This document shows positions 10,801 to 20,024 of a DNA stretch of 64,000 nt, piece by piece. Each line of letters begins with the position of its first letter. The first letter of the stretch is position 1. Both the position numbers and the translations under genes were made by a program. The stretch comes from Tritrichomonas musculus. Its lineage: Eukaryota > Parabasalia > Tritrichomonadida > Tritrichomonadidae. The stretch spans positions 1 to 64,000 of the forward strand of contig JAPFFF010000060.1 in assembly GCA_039105265.1 (NCBI GenBank), in the 5' to 3' direction. Under the pieces are notes generated by a model. The model ran no database searches. It had not been told where the DNA came from and was given only the letters and a program-made list of their open reading frames with translations.

Positions 10801-13800
10801 AAGTGTCAGTTATGGTTGAATTATTGAATTCAGGCCGATTTTTAGGAAAAGGCCAAATTGTTCAATATGGAGGTGAATGGGTTTGGCGCCATCATGTAGA
10901 CCCCGTTGATGATATTAAATTATTATCAGATGAAATAGCAGATATTAATATTAATAATAATTTGCCAGCAAATATTTCAGGAGTGAATTCAGTAAATGAA
11001 TTATTAGAAAGCTATGATATCAATATTTTGAAAGAAGATGGCCGAACAATTGATGAGAAAAAACCGGTTTTAGGCAATTTCAATATATTAGCAAATTTGA
11101 ATGTAAATGGATTAATAAACGGTGTTGATATTGAAAAATTAGCTACGTCATCAGATAAGACAGATTCACTTTTTAATATAAAATTTGGAGTTCCAGAATT
11201 CAATGTGAAAAATGAAAACGTTGAAGGGGATACAAAAACAATCAATAATGTAAATTATAATATATTGAAAATTAAAATAAATGATGATGATATTGAACAA
11301 AAATTGAAAGCTTTCAATGGGAATATATTCAAAATAATTCTCAGAAAAGATGTTGTTTATGACACAGAAGGACGATATATCAAAGAATTTTTCATAAGCG
11401 TTCATGATAATCATATTCAATGTCCGATAATAGCTTATGATGAAGAATCGAAAGGATATACAAATAAATGTTCTGAAGATAGCTCTCAATTTTTCATAGC
11501 TTTTGATGAGCGTCTCAATATTGTGCCATATACGTTATGGATGAACGGTGATTTGAGTATAATGAATCAAACAAGTCAGGATTTAATTGAATCGAATAAA
11601 CCAGTTTTTAAGTGCAAAATAATTGAAGCAGATAATGCTCTCAAATTACACAAAAGTGACGTTCATTATTTCTATAAGCCTTCAATTATTTCAGATGATA
11701 ATGATTATTATAAAATGATTTTTGAAGTACCCTCAGATTATACAATACCACCGCATTTACAATTTAAATTCAAAGAATATTGTTTTGGAAATAAATGGGA
11801 CTTAATATGGGATGGAACTAAATGGGATGGCAAAAATATCCAAGGCAAATCAAATGGAAAAATAATAAATAAATGCAATACAAGAGCAAAAAAAGATGCT
11901 TATGATGCTATTGGTGCATGTGTTATGATGAAGAATGATGACTGGAATAAACAATTCTTTACTGATAATATATGGTATACAAATGTTAATGAAAAGAATT
12001 TAATGCAAGCATTTATCAGAAGACCTGTTAGAGGAGAAGGATGGGAAAAAGATGGCAAAATTGAATTGAAAGTGAAATTTAATGATGGCACTTTGAAAAA
12101 TGGAAATGAAATAGGTGTTGGTTGGGGAAACACAAATTTCAGTCATTCAGTTGAAGGCTATGATCTTTATGCAATTGAAATATTAATATATAATTATTCG
12201 AAACGAACTTTTGAGGTGAAAAACATTGAGGAAATTTTCTTGGATATCTATTCACCAAATTCAGATATAGCAAATCGAATGTCATTTCGCCTTGAGGGAG
12301 TTCACCATGTTGAAAGGAACGATACAGCTTATTGCGATACTATCGGTGTTCTCGATACAATTGAAAAAATCTCTTATCGTTATGAAGATTCAAAAATTGA
12401 TGCAAGTCATAGAAATATTGAATTATATCTGAAAAAGGATTTGGTGGATCCTGTAGATGAGGTCAATTGGGATGGAATTATGAATCCTTTCAAATATATT
12501 ATTCAGCAACAATTTTATGAAATAACACCAAATCCAAATGCAGCAACAACACTTTATACAGATTATAATATCACAAGTTCTAAAATCATAACCGCCGATA
12601 ACATCACGACGATGAGAAGTGATTTAAATTTAGTGACAAATAATTTGGATGTCGTATCGTACGATTTGAATGAAATGAATCATAGAGTTAACGTACTTGA
12701 TTCAGAAATGGTTCAAGTCAAAAACATAACTCAACATTTAGAACATGACGTTAAGAATTTAAGAATTGTTTCATATACAGCCCTAGCTTTTGGTATAGCA
12801 GGCACAGTAGGGAGTGCAGCATCTATCGGCATGCAACTTTTTCCACATGGTATCAGAATTTTAAAAGCAGCTTTTTCTAGCTTTTTCAGAGGTATGTTTA
12901 GTAGGTCCAGAGTTTTGGGTGCTCCTGATTGGACCAGATTACGAATTATGTTCGGAAATATTGCTATTAGAAGCATAACCACCGATATTTCACCTGTTAT
13001 TAATTGGTGTAATTCAGAATATAAACAATTAGACGATATAACTTTTGATAACGAAGATGAAAATCCAGAAGAATATTCGTTATCAGTTGAAGCCGCTTAT
13101 GAATTATGTAATCAATTCAGAGAAACATTGAAACCTATTTTCAAATTATTGGCCTTAAAGGTGGATGAAATAGCCAATGAATTTGAAAATAATGATTTTA
13201 TTTCAAAAAGTGATTTGAAAAGAGACGATACAATTGACATTAATGGCAAATTAATTGATGGCAAAATACATTTAGAAGCTGAGGATACAATAAGTGAAGG
13301 AATTATCAAAGTCAGGATTATGATCATGAAAGTAAGCGAATATAATGATATAGACTATGAAGAGAATTATCCAATAATTCATATATCAAATGGAGAGATA
13401 TCGAACTATGAGGGCACAGAGAACTTTCCAACTGCATCTCTCCAAGACAAAACTATAATTATTGATAACCCAAAGAGACATAGAATTAGTGCAATCAGCA
13501 TCAAAGAGAACACAGCGATAAGAAGTATGAAATATTCTGTAAATGATATAGCATATATGAGTGACATTGATGCGCTTAATAAAAAGATTGATCAAATAGA
13601 AGAAAACTCACATACAAACGATGAAAACATAGCAAAAATAATGAATACATATCCTACTGTTGATGAGGTTAATGATGTACTAAAGGAGTATACATTAAAG
13701 AAAGACATTAGCAAATATAGAGAGAAAAATGATTTGATATACAAAGAATCTATTGAAGTGCCATTTGAAAACGTACAAGATAGCTCTGGATCATGGGAGG

Positions 13801-14414
13801 TCAAAATAACATTGACTAGTGGAATTCGCCTTGTTGGAACAATATCAAATAACGATGGCTTTGTAAAAGAGTTTGATTATTTGTTTGATTATAATGGTGT
13901 TATTACTGACGATGGAGATGTTTATGTCGATTTTGAAATTGACGGAACAACTTATTACTTAACTTATTATAAAAGTGATAGTAATGGTCTGTGCTTTTAT
14001 ATAGAAAACACGACAGACTATTTTGATACCAAATTAATATTAGCCGAAAAAATATTGAAACAGGATGAAATAGCTTTAAAGAGTGATATTACATCATTAT
14101 TGGATGACTTATATTGGAGAATATTTTATTCAGGATTTCACAAATCATATTATGAGGATATACCAGAATTATGCTGGTATTCTTACGATACTAGTTCTAA
14201 AAAATTAATTGTATGCGTCGAATATAATAGTTTATATATGGAAATGTTATTCATATTTAAAGATTCAAATGAAAAGAAGCATTATGTTAGAGTTAATTAT
14301 AGTGAAGGATTTGCGGTACTAGATGAAATATATGGTGAAGATAAACTTAGAGAATCCAATAGAAAAAGAGATTTTGAATATGATTTTTATAATATCGATT
14401 TTCAATTAAAGGGC
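7869..14414 (+). CDS. Giant fibre-like/surface protein, cut by element A (element C)
   Basis: About 2,180 residues are read before element A interrupts the gene. Visible parts: N-terminal MSIGLYSIQSSEAETL shared with the B relative; long helical stretches; a hydrophobic segment with basic flank near residues 590-615 (probable membrane span); an Asn/Asp-rich linker; five WRTN repeats near 785-980 (pattern NYVWD....EWV...GWRTN); a conserved module QQFYEITPNP...TMRSDLN near 1555-1600; a second Gly/Ala-rich hydrophobic segment near 1635-1660; and a C-terminal part with ALKSDI as in phage tail fibres. It is divergent from the 245-residue gene. A surface or fibre role is inferred. The gene continued into C sequence now displaced to the right. 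Confidence 0.8.
14409..14414. repeat. Target site duplication of element A, left copy
   Basis: AAGGGC directly before the left repeat of A; the second copy is at 36318-36323 directly after the right repeat. A 6-bp duplication is the usual Polinton length and it fixes the element boundaries. Confidence 0.9.
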
Positions 14415-14816
14415 AGAGAGTAAGGGTGGGCTTTTGGGCAGGTGATAAAAAATGGACCCCCTCGTCATAGGGTTTACAGACCCCAAACATCAGCGCCATG
14501 ACTCAAAAAATCGCCACTTTTTCAAAATTACCCCCTCATTTCGTTCAAAAATCGGGTAGACAATTTTGAATAAATGACCAAAAATAAATGAATTGTGTTC
14601 AATACGAAGACCTGCGACCTTTCATCTTTGAACTTGTTTAGTAGTATATATCAGTCGGTTTCCGTCGGGCTAAAGCCCACCGTCAACACGACTAATGAAC
14701 AAAAATAATATGAACTCATTTAATGATTACCATCAATTGATGTTTCATTTACTGGACAATTCATTTAATTCATTCTCAAGTTGATGAACTTTATTTTTGA
14801 GGCTGTTGATGTCTTC
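14415..14816 (+). repeat. Element A left terminal inverted repeat
   Basis: 402 bp, starting AGAGAGTAAGGGTGGGC and matching the reverse complement of 35916-36317 along its whole length. The outer 225 bp are A-specific. From 14640 it contains an AGTAGTATATATC core that is also the terminal sequence of element B. The inner end lies inside a small minus-strand gene (14745-14972), so the repeat carries coding sequence. Confidence 0.95.
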
Positions 14817-14972
14817 GATAAGAGACTCACGAACGGCAAGACCATCAGAGCCCAACATTCCTGATTTGATATTGTTGAGACATTGTTTGTAATCATAACA
14901 CTTTTCTTTTAATCCTCGTTTGATTCGTTTTAATTCTGGTATTTCTTTCTTGTATTCTGTTAGTTCACTCAT
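14745..14972 (-). CDS. Small coiled-coil protein overlapping the left terminal repeat of A
   Basis: 75 residues, Lys/Glu-rich and almost wholly helical, with heptads in the C-terminal half (INSLKNKVHQLENELNEL). The last 24 residues are encoded within the inverted repeat and recur in the short frame at 35889-35987. It is divergent from the gene at 14987 with 14 bp between the two ATGs. Terminal position and coiled coil would fit a regulatory or end-binding protein, but I recognise no family. Confidence 0.6.
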   Translation of the reverse strand: MSELTEYKKEIPELKRIKRGLKEKCYDYKQCLNNIKSGMLGSDGLAVRESLIEDINSLKNKVHQLENELNELSSK

Positions 14973-14986
14973 TTAATAACAATTAA

Positions 14987-15220
14987 ATGTCTGCTATTAA
15001 TCAATTAAGAACCGTTCATGATGATAAACATAAAAACCATTTTGATAGATTACAATTAACGATGCAAAAGAAGAGAACAAAAATAAACTCAGCACCAACA
15101 GTGAAATGTTATAATGAAAAAGGTAATGTATTTCATGAACCTCCACCAAAAACGACTAAATCATTAAATCATCATGATTCACTTAATCATTCGGTGGTTG
15201 TCAGGAGCAACAACATTTAA
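14987..15220 (+). CDS. Small basic His-rich hypothetical protein (element A)
   Basis: 77 residues, basic, with no hydrophobic segment: MSAINQLRTVHDDKH, then Lys/Arg-rich, and a His/Asn-rich tail with NHHDSLNHS. The stop is followed by A (TAAA), the known T. vaginalis poly(A) signal context. The 3' end overlaps the convergent gene at 15179 by 42 bp. No family recognised; small basic proteins near Maverick ends could bind DNA, but nothing proves it here. Confidence 0.5.
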   Translation: MSAINQLRTVHDDKHKNHFDRLQLTMQKKRTKINSAPTVKCYNEKGNVFHEPPPKTTKSLNHHDSLNHSVVVRSNNI

Positions 15221-15655
15221 AATGTATTCATTAATGACTTTTGATTGTTGGTCAACAACATTTGAAAGCTTATTGATATGTTCTTCAAGTATTTTATTTT
15301 TGTTGTTCAATTGATTGATTTGTTCAGTGAATTCATTTAATGATTCCTTCATTAGTGATATATCAGCTTTGATGTTGTCGTTTTCGAGTGTTTTAGTGAT
15401 TGTGTTCCCAACTTTCTTCAAATAAATGTCGCCACCACATCGTTTACCATCTTTACAATTGCGTTTAGTGATTTTATACTCATTGCCGTCATTAGTGATG
15501 ATTTTATAAATCTTGTTCAAATAGTTAGTCGTTTGTGATTTCATTTGCTCGATATTCTTTTGATAGAACAAATTGAACTCTTCAATTGATTTAAACACTT
15601 TTGATTCATTTACATTATCATTTATAACTTTAAGTTCATTAATGTTTTCATTCAT
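15179..15655 (-). CDS. Coiled-coil hypothetical protein with basic CKDGKRCGGD motif (element A)
   Basis: 158 residues. The N-terminal 65 are helical. A short beta-looking segment follows, YKIITNDGNEYKITKRNC with CKDGKRCGGD, and then a heptad-rich coiled coil over the last 60 residues. Two Cys in a Lys/Arg-rich loop could bind metal or nucleic acid. It lies between the terminal coiled-coil gene and the capsid block. I do not recognise the family. Confidence 0.6.
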   Translation of the reverse strand: MNENINELKVINDNVNESKVFKSIEEFNLFYQKNIEQMKSQTTNYLNKIYKIITNDGNEYKITKRNCKDGKRCGGDIYLKKVGNTITKTLENDNIKADISLMKESLNEFTEQINQLNNKNKILEEHINKLSNVVDQQSKVINEYILNVVAPDNHRMIK

Positions 15656-15691
15656 TTATAATTATATTAAATCATTATAATTCATTGTTTT

Positions 15692-15946
15692 TCATTTAAC
15701 TTCATTCAATATTGATTTTCCAAATCTCCCAACTCTGTCGACAGCATTTAAACCTGTATCAATTGCGTCAACTACTTGACCAACACCAGGAATGAATTGT
15801 GTGATTGGTTTGACTCTGTCAACGATTTGCTTTCCAACATCAACAACTTTTGGAATTGCTTTAACTGCTTTCTGAGCGAATGATTTAACTTTACCGCCAA
15901 TTGATTTAAATGCGTTCTTGATTTTGTTGAATATACCGACACCCAT
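15692..15946 (-). CDS. Small amphipathic virion-type protein next to the capsid gene (element A)
   Basis: 84 residues with strongly amphipathic, Lys-rich helices: MGVGIFNKIKNAFKSIGGKV, then KAVKAIPKVVDVGKQIVD and a Gly/Val/Pro loop FIPGVGQVVDAIDTG. Composition and place beside the major capsid gene recall the small membrane-active or cementing proteins (adenovirus pVI-like) of related viruses; the protein at 55695 next to B's capsid block may be its counterpart. This is inference from composition only. Divergent from the capsid gene with 49 bp between starts. Confidence 0.6.
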   Translation of the reverse strand: MGVGIFNKIKNAFKSIGGKVKSFAQKAVKAIPKVVDVGKQIVDRVKPITQFIPGVGQVVDAIDTGLNAVDRVGRFGKSILNEVK

Positions 15947-15995
15947 AATTTAATTAATGATAAAAGTGATTTATTTCCTTTTTATTCAATCATAA

Positions 15996-17948
15996 ATGTT
16001 ATATCGAAACGAGAGAGCCCATAATCTTCGCACTGAAACAGGAAACGTTCTTCATGCTTTTGAAGAGATGCGCAACATGATTAATGTCAATGACGGTACA
16101 CGTTCATTTTCATTTAGAACTGTTGACTGTCATGACCAACCAGCTCCATTTCATCAAGGACAATATTCACAAATAAGTTTAACACATCCTGACCACTTCA
16201 TCAGTGATATTGATAAAGGTTTCTTAACATTTCACGTTAAATTAGATTTATCATTGAATACAGATATGAGTAAATTAAATGAAATCAATGACCCCAACAA
16301 CTTGTACAAACTGTTTGTCGGTTTCAAATCATCAAACCAGTTGTTTGACAGGTTAGAGATTCTTCATAATAATGTCAATGTCGGATACCAACAGAATGAA
16401 TGCATTCGTGAAGGCTTCTTGTATTCTTCAGTTAAACCAGAAGCCGAGAAGAAACGTCGTAGATTCGTTCATTCATTGTGGGAAAACATTAGCAACTATT
16501 CACAGACACATGCAGGAGTTTATGTTAACTTGAATTCATTTAAGAACACTGGAAGAAGTGAAGTCGAATTTGATTTGAATGTTCCTTTTGATGATTTGCT
16601 CGCATTACAAGCATTTGATTTATTCCCTAACGGAATCATTGGTGATTTATCAATTCGTTTTCAAGTTAGTCCCGCTGGTCTTGTTTGGGCAGTATTAGAC
16701 CCTTACACAGTTGCTGAAGCAAAAGTATTTCTTGAAGATAATGATTCAATATCGATGGAAGAATTAAACAGACTAAAGGAAATCAAAGCCCGTGGACACC
16801 TCAAACATCAATTCACACAAATTGGTAATCAAGCTGTCATCCCAGGACCTGGAGACAATCCAGACCCACCAACACCTGAACCAACACCAACGAAATATCA
16901 ATTGAAGTATGAATTGATAGACCATTACATACCAGCTTCAACAAATATTCCTGTTAATGAAAAACTTGAAACATTTACATTTATGTTCAGCTATACTGAT
17001 GAAGAGTTTGAAGAGCTCAGAATTGAAAAGACAGATGATAACAAAGTAATTTGCAATAAACATTATCTTAAAGAACATCCGAGCGGAATACCTTCATCAA
17101 AGCATCCAGCAGGCAATGTTTATATTAATTTTGTTTCTAAATCTGAAGCCAACAAGTTGATGAGCGCTCATTATTCAAAACAAACAGCAACACTTACTGT
17201 TAATCGAATGACAATCATGGCTTGTAAATCTAATATGCAAGGCTTTGGTGTTTGTGAAGCTACAAGACAAGGAATTGAAGACATTTTAAGACAAGGTTTA
17301 ATCATTCCTTCACAAAAAGTTGATTATCATGCTTTCCCAATCGCTCCAGCAGCTAACGGAATCAAGTCAACATTGAATATCCCATTAATCAATGCAACTA
17401 ATTTATCAATCATGTTTCCAAAGCATCACAATGATTTGACTGTCTTTGAAAACCCAGTTTATCAAAACTGTTTCTTGAATATTGGTGGAAAGAACTTCCC
17501 AGACGAAAACGTTTCAACTATTGGTGCGCGATTCTTTGAAAATCAATTAACAGCTGGTGATTTAGATGCAATCACTCTTTCATGCACAAAGGAATTTGAG
17601 GATTCGATGACAATGCCAAAGAATGACGCTAACGGTAAGAGATACAACAACACAATCAGTGATGCAACATCATTTGTTTTCAACATTCAAACTGAACGAG
17701 CGAGTGCAGGATATACATTCGACGGACTTGATGGAGGTTTCGGAAACGTGCAAATACAAGTCAATGGAATGCCTATCTATACTGGAGATGATGACACATA
17801 TTTCAATGTTGTTGAACCAAACGGAACAATTGTCAGACCTCCTCCCGTTCAACTTTGGATAACTAGGGACTCTTATTTTAAACTATCACTCGAAGGCTTG
17901 GAATATGTTGACGATGAATCACCACAAGGAAGTCAAGCAAATGAATAA
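15996..17948 (+). CDS. Major capsid protein, double jelly-roll type (element A)
   Basis: 650 residues. The N-terminal half aligns by eye with the B capsid protein at 53396: a strand GFLTFHVKLDLSL, the LFVGFKSSNQLFDRLEILHNN segment (B: VWFGFKDARDAVEKYEIVANG), a helical stretch with a Cys and Glu, an NTGRSEVEFDLNVPFDDLL-like strand before LRIDLRRFLPL in B, and SIRFQVSPAGLVW (B: LRLYFSTAGMVY). A Pro-rich linker (PGPGDNPDPPTPEP) near residue 285 precedes the second jelly roll, consistent with the two-barrel hexon-like fold of Polintons. It ends with TAAAT. It is followed by the integrase on the same strand. Confidence 0.85.
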   Translation: MLYRNERAHNLRTETGNVLHAFEEMRNMINVNDGTRSFSFRTVDCHDQPAPFHQGQYSQISLTHPDHFISDIDKGFLTFHVKLDLSLNTDMSKLNEINDPNNLYKLFVGFKSSNQLFDRLEILHNNVNVGYQQNECIREGFLYSSVKPEAEKKRRRFVHSLWENISNYSQTHAGVYVNLNSFKNTGRSEVEFDLNVPFDDLLALQAFDLFPNGIIGDLSIRFQVSPAGLVWAVLDPYTVAEAKVFLEDNDSISMEELNRLKEIKARGHLKHQFTQIGNQAVIPGPGDNPDPPTPEPTPTKYQLKYELIDHYIPASTNIPVNEKLETFTFMFSYTDEEFEELRIEKTDDNKVICNKHYLKEHPSGIPSSKHPAGNVYINFVSKSEANKLMSAHYSKQTATLTVNRMTIMACKSNMQGFGVCEATRQGIEDILRQGLIIPSQKVDYHAFPIAPAANGIKSTLNIPLINATNLSIMFPKHHNDLTVFENPVYQNCFLNIGGKNFPDENVSTIGARFFENQLTAGDLDAITLSCTKEFEDSMTMPKNDANGKRYNNTISDATSFVFNIQTERASAGYTFDGLDGGFGNVQIQVNGMPIYTGDDDTYFNVVEPNGTIVRPPPVQLWITRDSYFKLSLEGLEYVDDESPQGSQANE

Positions 17949-17989
17949 ATAAAATGATTTTCATTAAATAATCATCATTAAATAATATC

Positions 17990-17999
17990 TTTATTTTTG
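17990..17999 (+). promoter_or_regulatory. TTTATTTTTG box before the integrase gene
   Basis: TTTATTTTTG ends 8 bp before the ATG at 18008. The same box precedes 32743, 33057 and 33746, and in minus orientation (27403-27412) the KilA-N gene at 27369. It may be an element-specific promoter box; it is not the T. vaginalis initiator consensus. Confidence 0.4.
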
Positions 18000-18007
18000 T
18001 GATTCAA

Positions 18008-19093
18008 ATGAATGAATACAAAGAATCAATCAACTATCCTTTCAAATCTAAATACAAGTACATCAAAGACACAAACATTAAAACCGAGCCATACATACCA
18101 GATTATCAATTGAAGACAGTAAAGAAACTATCAAAACCTGACTTCTCATTTGAACCGTATGCGTACGAAATCGATATAATGTTTGCATTAAACAAAGCTT
18201 ATCTCGTCCTAATCAATGTAAACACCAAATACCTAATTGTTGAACCAATTGATTACAAGTCTGAGTTTTGCATAATCAAAGTAATTGATAAACTAGTCAA
18301 TAAAAGGAATATCAGAATTGAAATAATTAAATGTGATGGTGAAAAGGCTTTCATATCAAATGCATTCAAAAGCTATTGCAACGGAGAAGAAAGACACCAA
18401 TCAAACAAACCCACAATTAAATTCAAAGCACCAAACAAAATAAAGTTAATCATTGATGATTCACCTTTCACGAATGCACATAAATGTGTTGATGCAGTAA
18501 TCAGAACATTACGAAATGCTTTCGGTCAATCACAACAACGAATGACAAACAATGTATTGATGCAACAAATGGTTGAATGGTACAATAACACTCCTCATTC
18601 ATCTCTTCGCTTATTGAATCCTTTATACACATCATTTGACGAAGAAACTGATGAATACCTTGACAAACGACAATCAAAATACATTTATCTAACACCTCAA
18701 CAGATGCAAGATGACCGCGACCTTGAATGGCAATACATTAGAGCCAAATCAATGCAATTGAAAGAGATTCAACAAAAACAACGATTTAAAGGTCTTCTGT
18801 CATACAAACCCAAAAATATAATACTCATTCACACCGATTACGGAAAAACAGAAAAGAAACATGAAAAGCGAAGAAGAGTGTTCAATGAACTCGCTGAATT
18901 CATTTGTTATGAGTCTGGAAACGTTAAATGTAAACTATTAAATCCTTTACGTCAAACTAACAAAACACTGAAGAACAAAACAATAATAACAGTCCCAATC
19001 ATGTACACAAAATATGTTTGTTCATCAATAGATGATTTGAATGATGATTATAAAATATTCTTTTTGGCTTATAAAACGCAAAATGAAAGCTAA
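18008..19093 (+). CDS. Retroviral-type integrase, rve fold (element A)
   Basis: 361 residues from the ATG at 18008, which follows TTTATTTTTG. The catalytic core has an Asp-containing strand YEIDIMFALNKAYLVLINVN, a second Asp in IIKCDGEKAFISN and a helix with VIRTLRNAFG followed by WYNNTPHSSL, the standard order for Maverick integrases. N-terminal and C-terminal basic regions flank it. It inserts the element and makes the 6-bp duplication. The 3' end overlaps the next gene (19083) by 11 bp in another frame, so the two are probably expressed together. Confidence 0.9.
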   Translation: MNEYKESINYPFKSKYKYIKDTNIKTEPYIPDYQLKTVKKLSKPDFSFEPYAYEIDIMFALNKAYLVLINVNTKYLIVEPIDYKSEFCIIKVIDKLVNKRNIRIEIIKCDGEKAFISNAFKSYCNGEERHQSNKPTIKFKAPNKIKLIIDDSPFTNAHKCVDAVIRTLRNAFGQSQQRMTNNVLMQQMVEWYNNTPHSSLRLLNPLYTSFDEETDEYLDKRQSKYIYLTPQQMQDDRDLEWQYIRAKSMQLKEIQQKQRFKGLLSYKPKNIILIHTDYGKTEKKHEKRRRVFNELAEFICYESGNVKCKLLNPLRQTNKTLKNKTIITVPIMYTKYVCSSIDDLNDDYKIFFLAYKTQNES

Positions 19094-19433
19094 ACAACCA
19101 ATCACAAAACGATACTATCACACACAATCAAAAGATTTTATTCTTCCTGATGATTTCGTTTATAGTCGCAACAAGAAGTACATTGTTGTTCAGTATTGTG
19201 GGGCTGTTGTCAATCAACATATTGTCGGTGATTTGATGGTTCATTCAGATATAGTTGAATTCATGCCTTTCTGCGACCATTTCATTATGCTTGCTAACAG
19301 ACGACAAACCAAATACCGTAAATATGAGTGTCTGAACAACACAAAAAAAGAATATCATTTATGGTTTACAGACATGAAAGGAAACGTTATTGAACCCGAA
19401 TCATTTATATTCAGTTGCTTATTAATTTATTGA
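19083..19433 (+). CDS. Hypothetical beta-rich protein after the integrase (element A)
   Basis: 116 residues from the ATG at 19083, which overlaps the end of the integrase gene by 11 bp. Alternating polar/hydrophobic strands dominate (KYIVVQYCGAVV, EFMPFCDHFIML). It ends with YHLWFTDMKGNVIEPESF, a D-x-x-G-N-x-I-x-P turn before a hydrophobic strand, resembling the C-terminal strands of Polinton minor capsid proteins. Much shorter than a full jelly roll, so a whole minor capsid protein is doubtful. Stop is TGAA. Confidence 0.55.
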   Translation: MKAKQPITKRYYHTQSKDFILPDDFVYSRNKKYIVVQYCGAVVNQHIVGDLMVHSDIVEFMPFCDHFIMLANRRQTKYRKYECLNNTKKEYHLWFTDMKGNVIEPESFIFSCLLIY

Positions 19434-19440
19434 ATTCAAA

Positions 19441-19971
19441 ATGAATAACAATCATTCACCTCCAGTGTTTGAAGCTTTTTTTGGACCTTCATCATATAAA
19501 CCACCTGAATACTATCAAAACACACCAAAATTCGTTAACATCACTGAAGGACCACCACCAACATGTGATTATTATATTCCTCACAAATTCAGAAACATAA
19601 GAAGCCCGCCACCAACATTTAAACAACACCCTGCACTCGAAAGAAGAGTTCGAATAAGAGAGAAGTTATTTGAGCAATTACAAGATGACCCAATATATGA
19701 AGTGTATGCCAAAGAAAAACAAAGACAAGTTGAATCAATAAAAGCTAAACAACGAATCAACAGAATCAAATCATCATTCATTCAACAACCAAACCCTCCT
19801 TCACCGTCGATGATTTGGAATGATTCGAGGTATTGGAATCAATTGAGAAACACCGATGAATCACTTGATAAAACTGAAATCACTCCGTTTGATGCTGATT
19901 TGAGTCCAACACGTAGACTCATCACATCCAAACATCGAAGACCAAAACACAAAATGATTGAACAAAAATAA
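19441..19971 (+). CDS. Proline-rich hypothetical protein (element A)
   Basis: 176 residues, starting 7 bp after the previous stop. The N-terminal 70 are rich in Pro (FGPSSYKPPEYYQN, EGPPPTCDYYIP, RSPPPTF). A Lys/Arg/Glu helix covers about 75-115, and the tail is basic (SKHRRPKHK). Probably a linker-rich virion or DNA-associated protein; no family recognised. The stop is followed by AA (TAAAA). It may be functionally like the Pro-rich proteins of B at 52932 or 55096, but I see no clear alignment. Confidence 0.6.
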   Translation: MNNNHSPPVFEAFFGPSSYKPPEYYQNTPKFVNITEGPPPTCDYYIPHKFRNIRSPPPTFKQHPALERRVRIREKLFEQLQDDPIYEVYAKEKQRQVESIKAKQRINRIKSSFIQQPNPPSPSMIWNDSRYWNQLRNTDESLDKTEITPFDADLSPTRRLITSKHRRPKHKMIEQK

Positions 19972-20024
19972 AAGTAATCAACATGATTCAATGAATATCA
20001 TTTCATTTATTTTTATTCTCTGAT

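Larger units (their letters stand above)
1..14414. mobile_element. Element C: older Maverick/Polinton, left part, running off the window
   Basis: This block carries, in mirrored order, the same genes as the right half of element B: small basic protein, tandem repeats, helix-turn-helix-like small gene, coiled-coil protein, DNA polymerase B, 245-residue companion and giant fibre-like gene. By comparison with B, the capsid, ATPase, integrase and protease genes should lie left of position 1. Elements A and B are inserted near the 3' end of the fibre-like gene. C remnants continue at 36318-36353 and 62049-62180. It is broken by at least these two insertions and is therefore older than A and B. Confidence 0.85.

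Noticed and set aside
8492-13804. Several 60-110-residue minus-strand frames inside the giant fibre-like gene of C
   Set aside because: Reverse readings of an AT-rich, long open gene; no motifs, no conservation in B.
17999-18007. GTG start for the integrase
   Set aside because: A eukaryotic ATG lies three codons downstream at 18008, at the usual distance from the TTTATTTTTG box.
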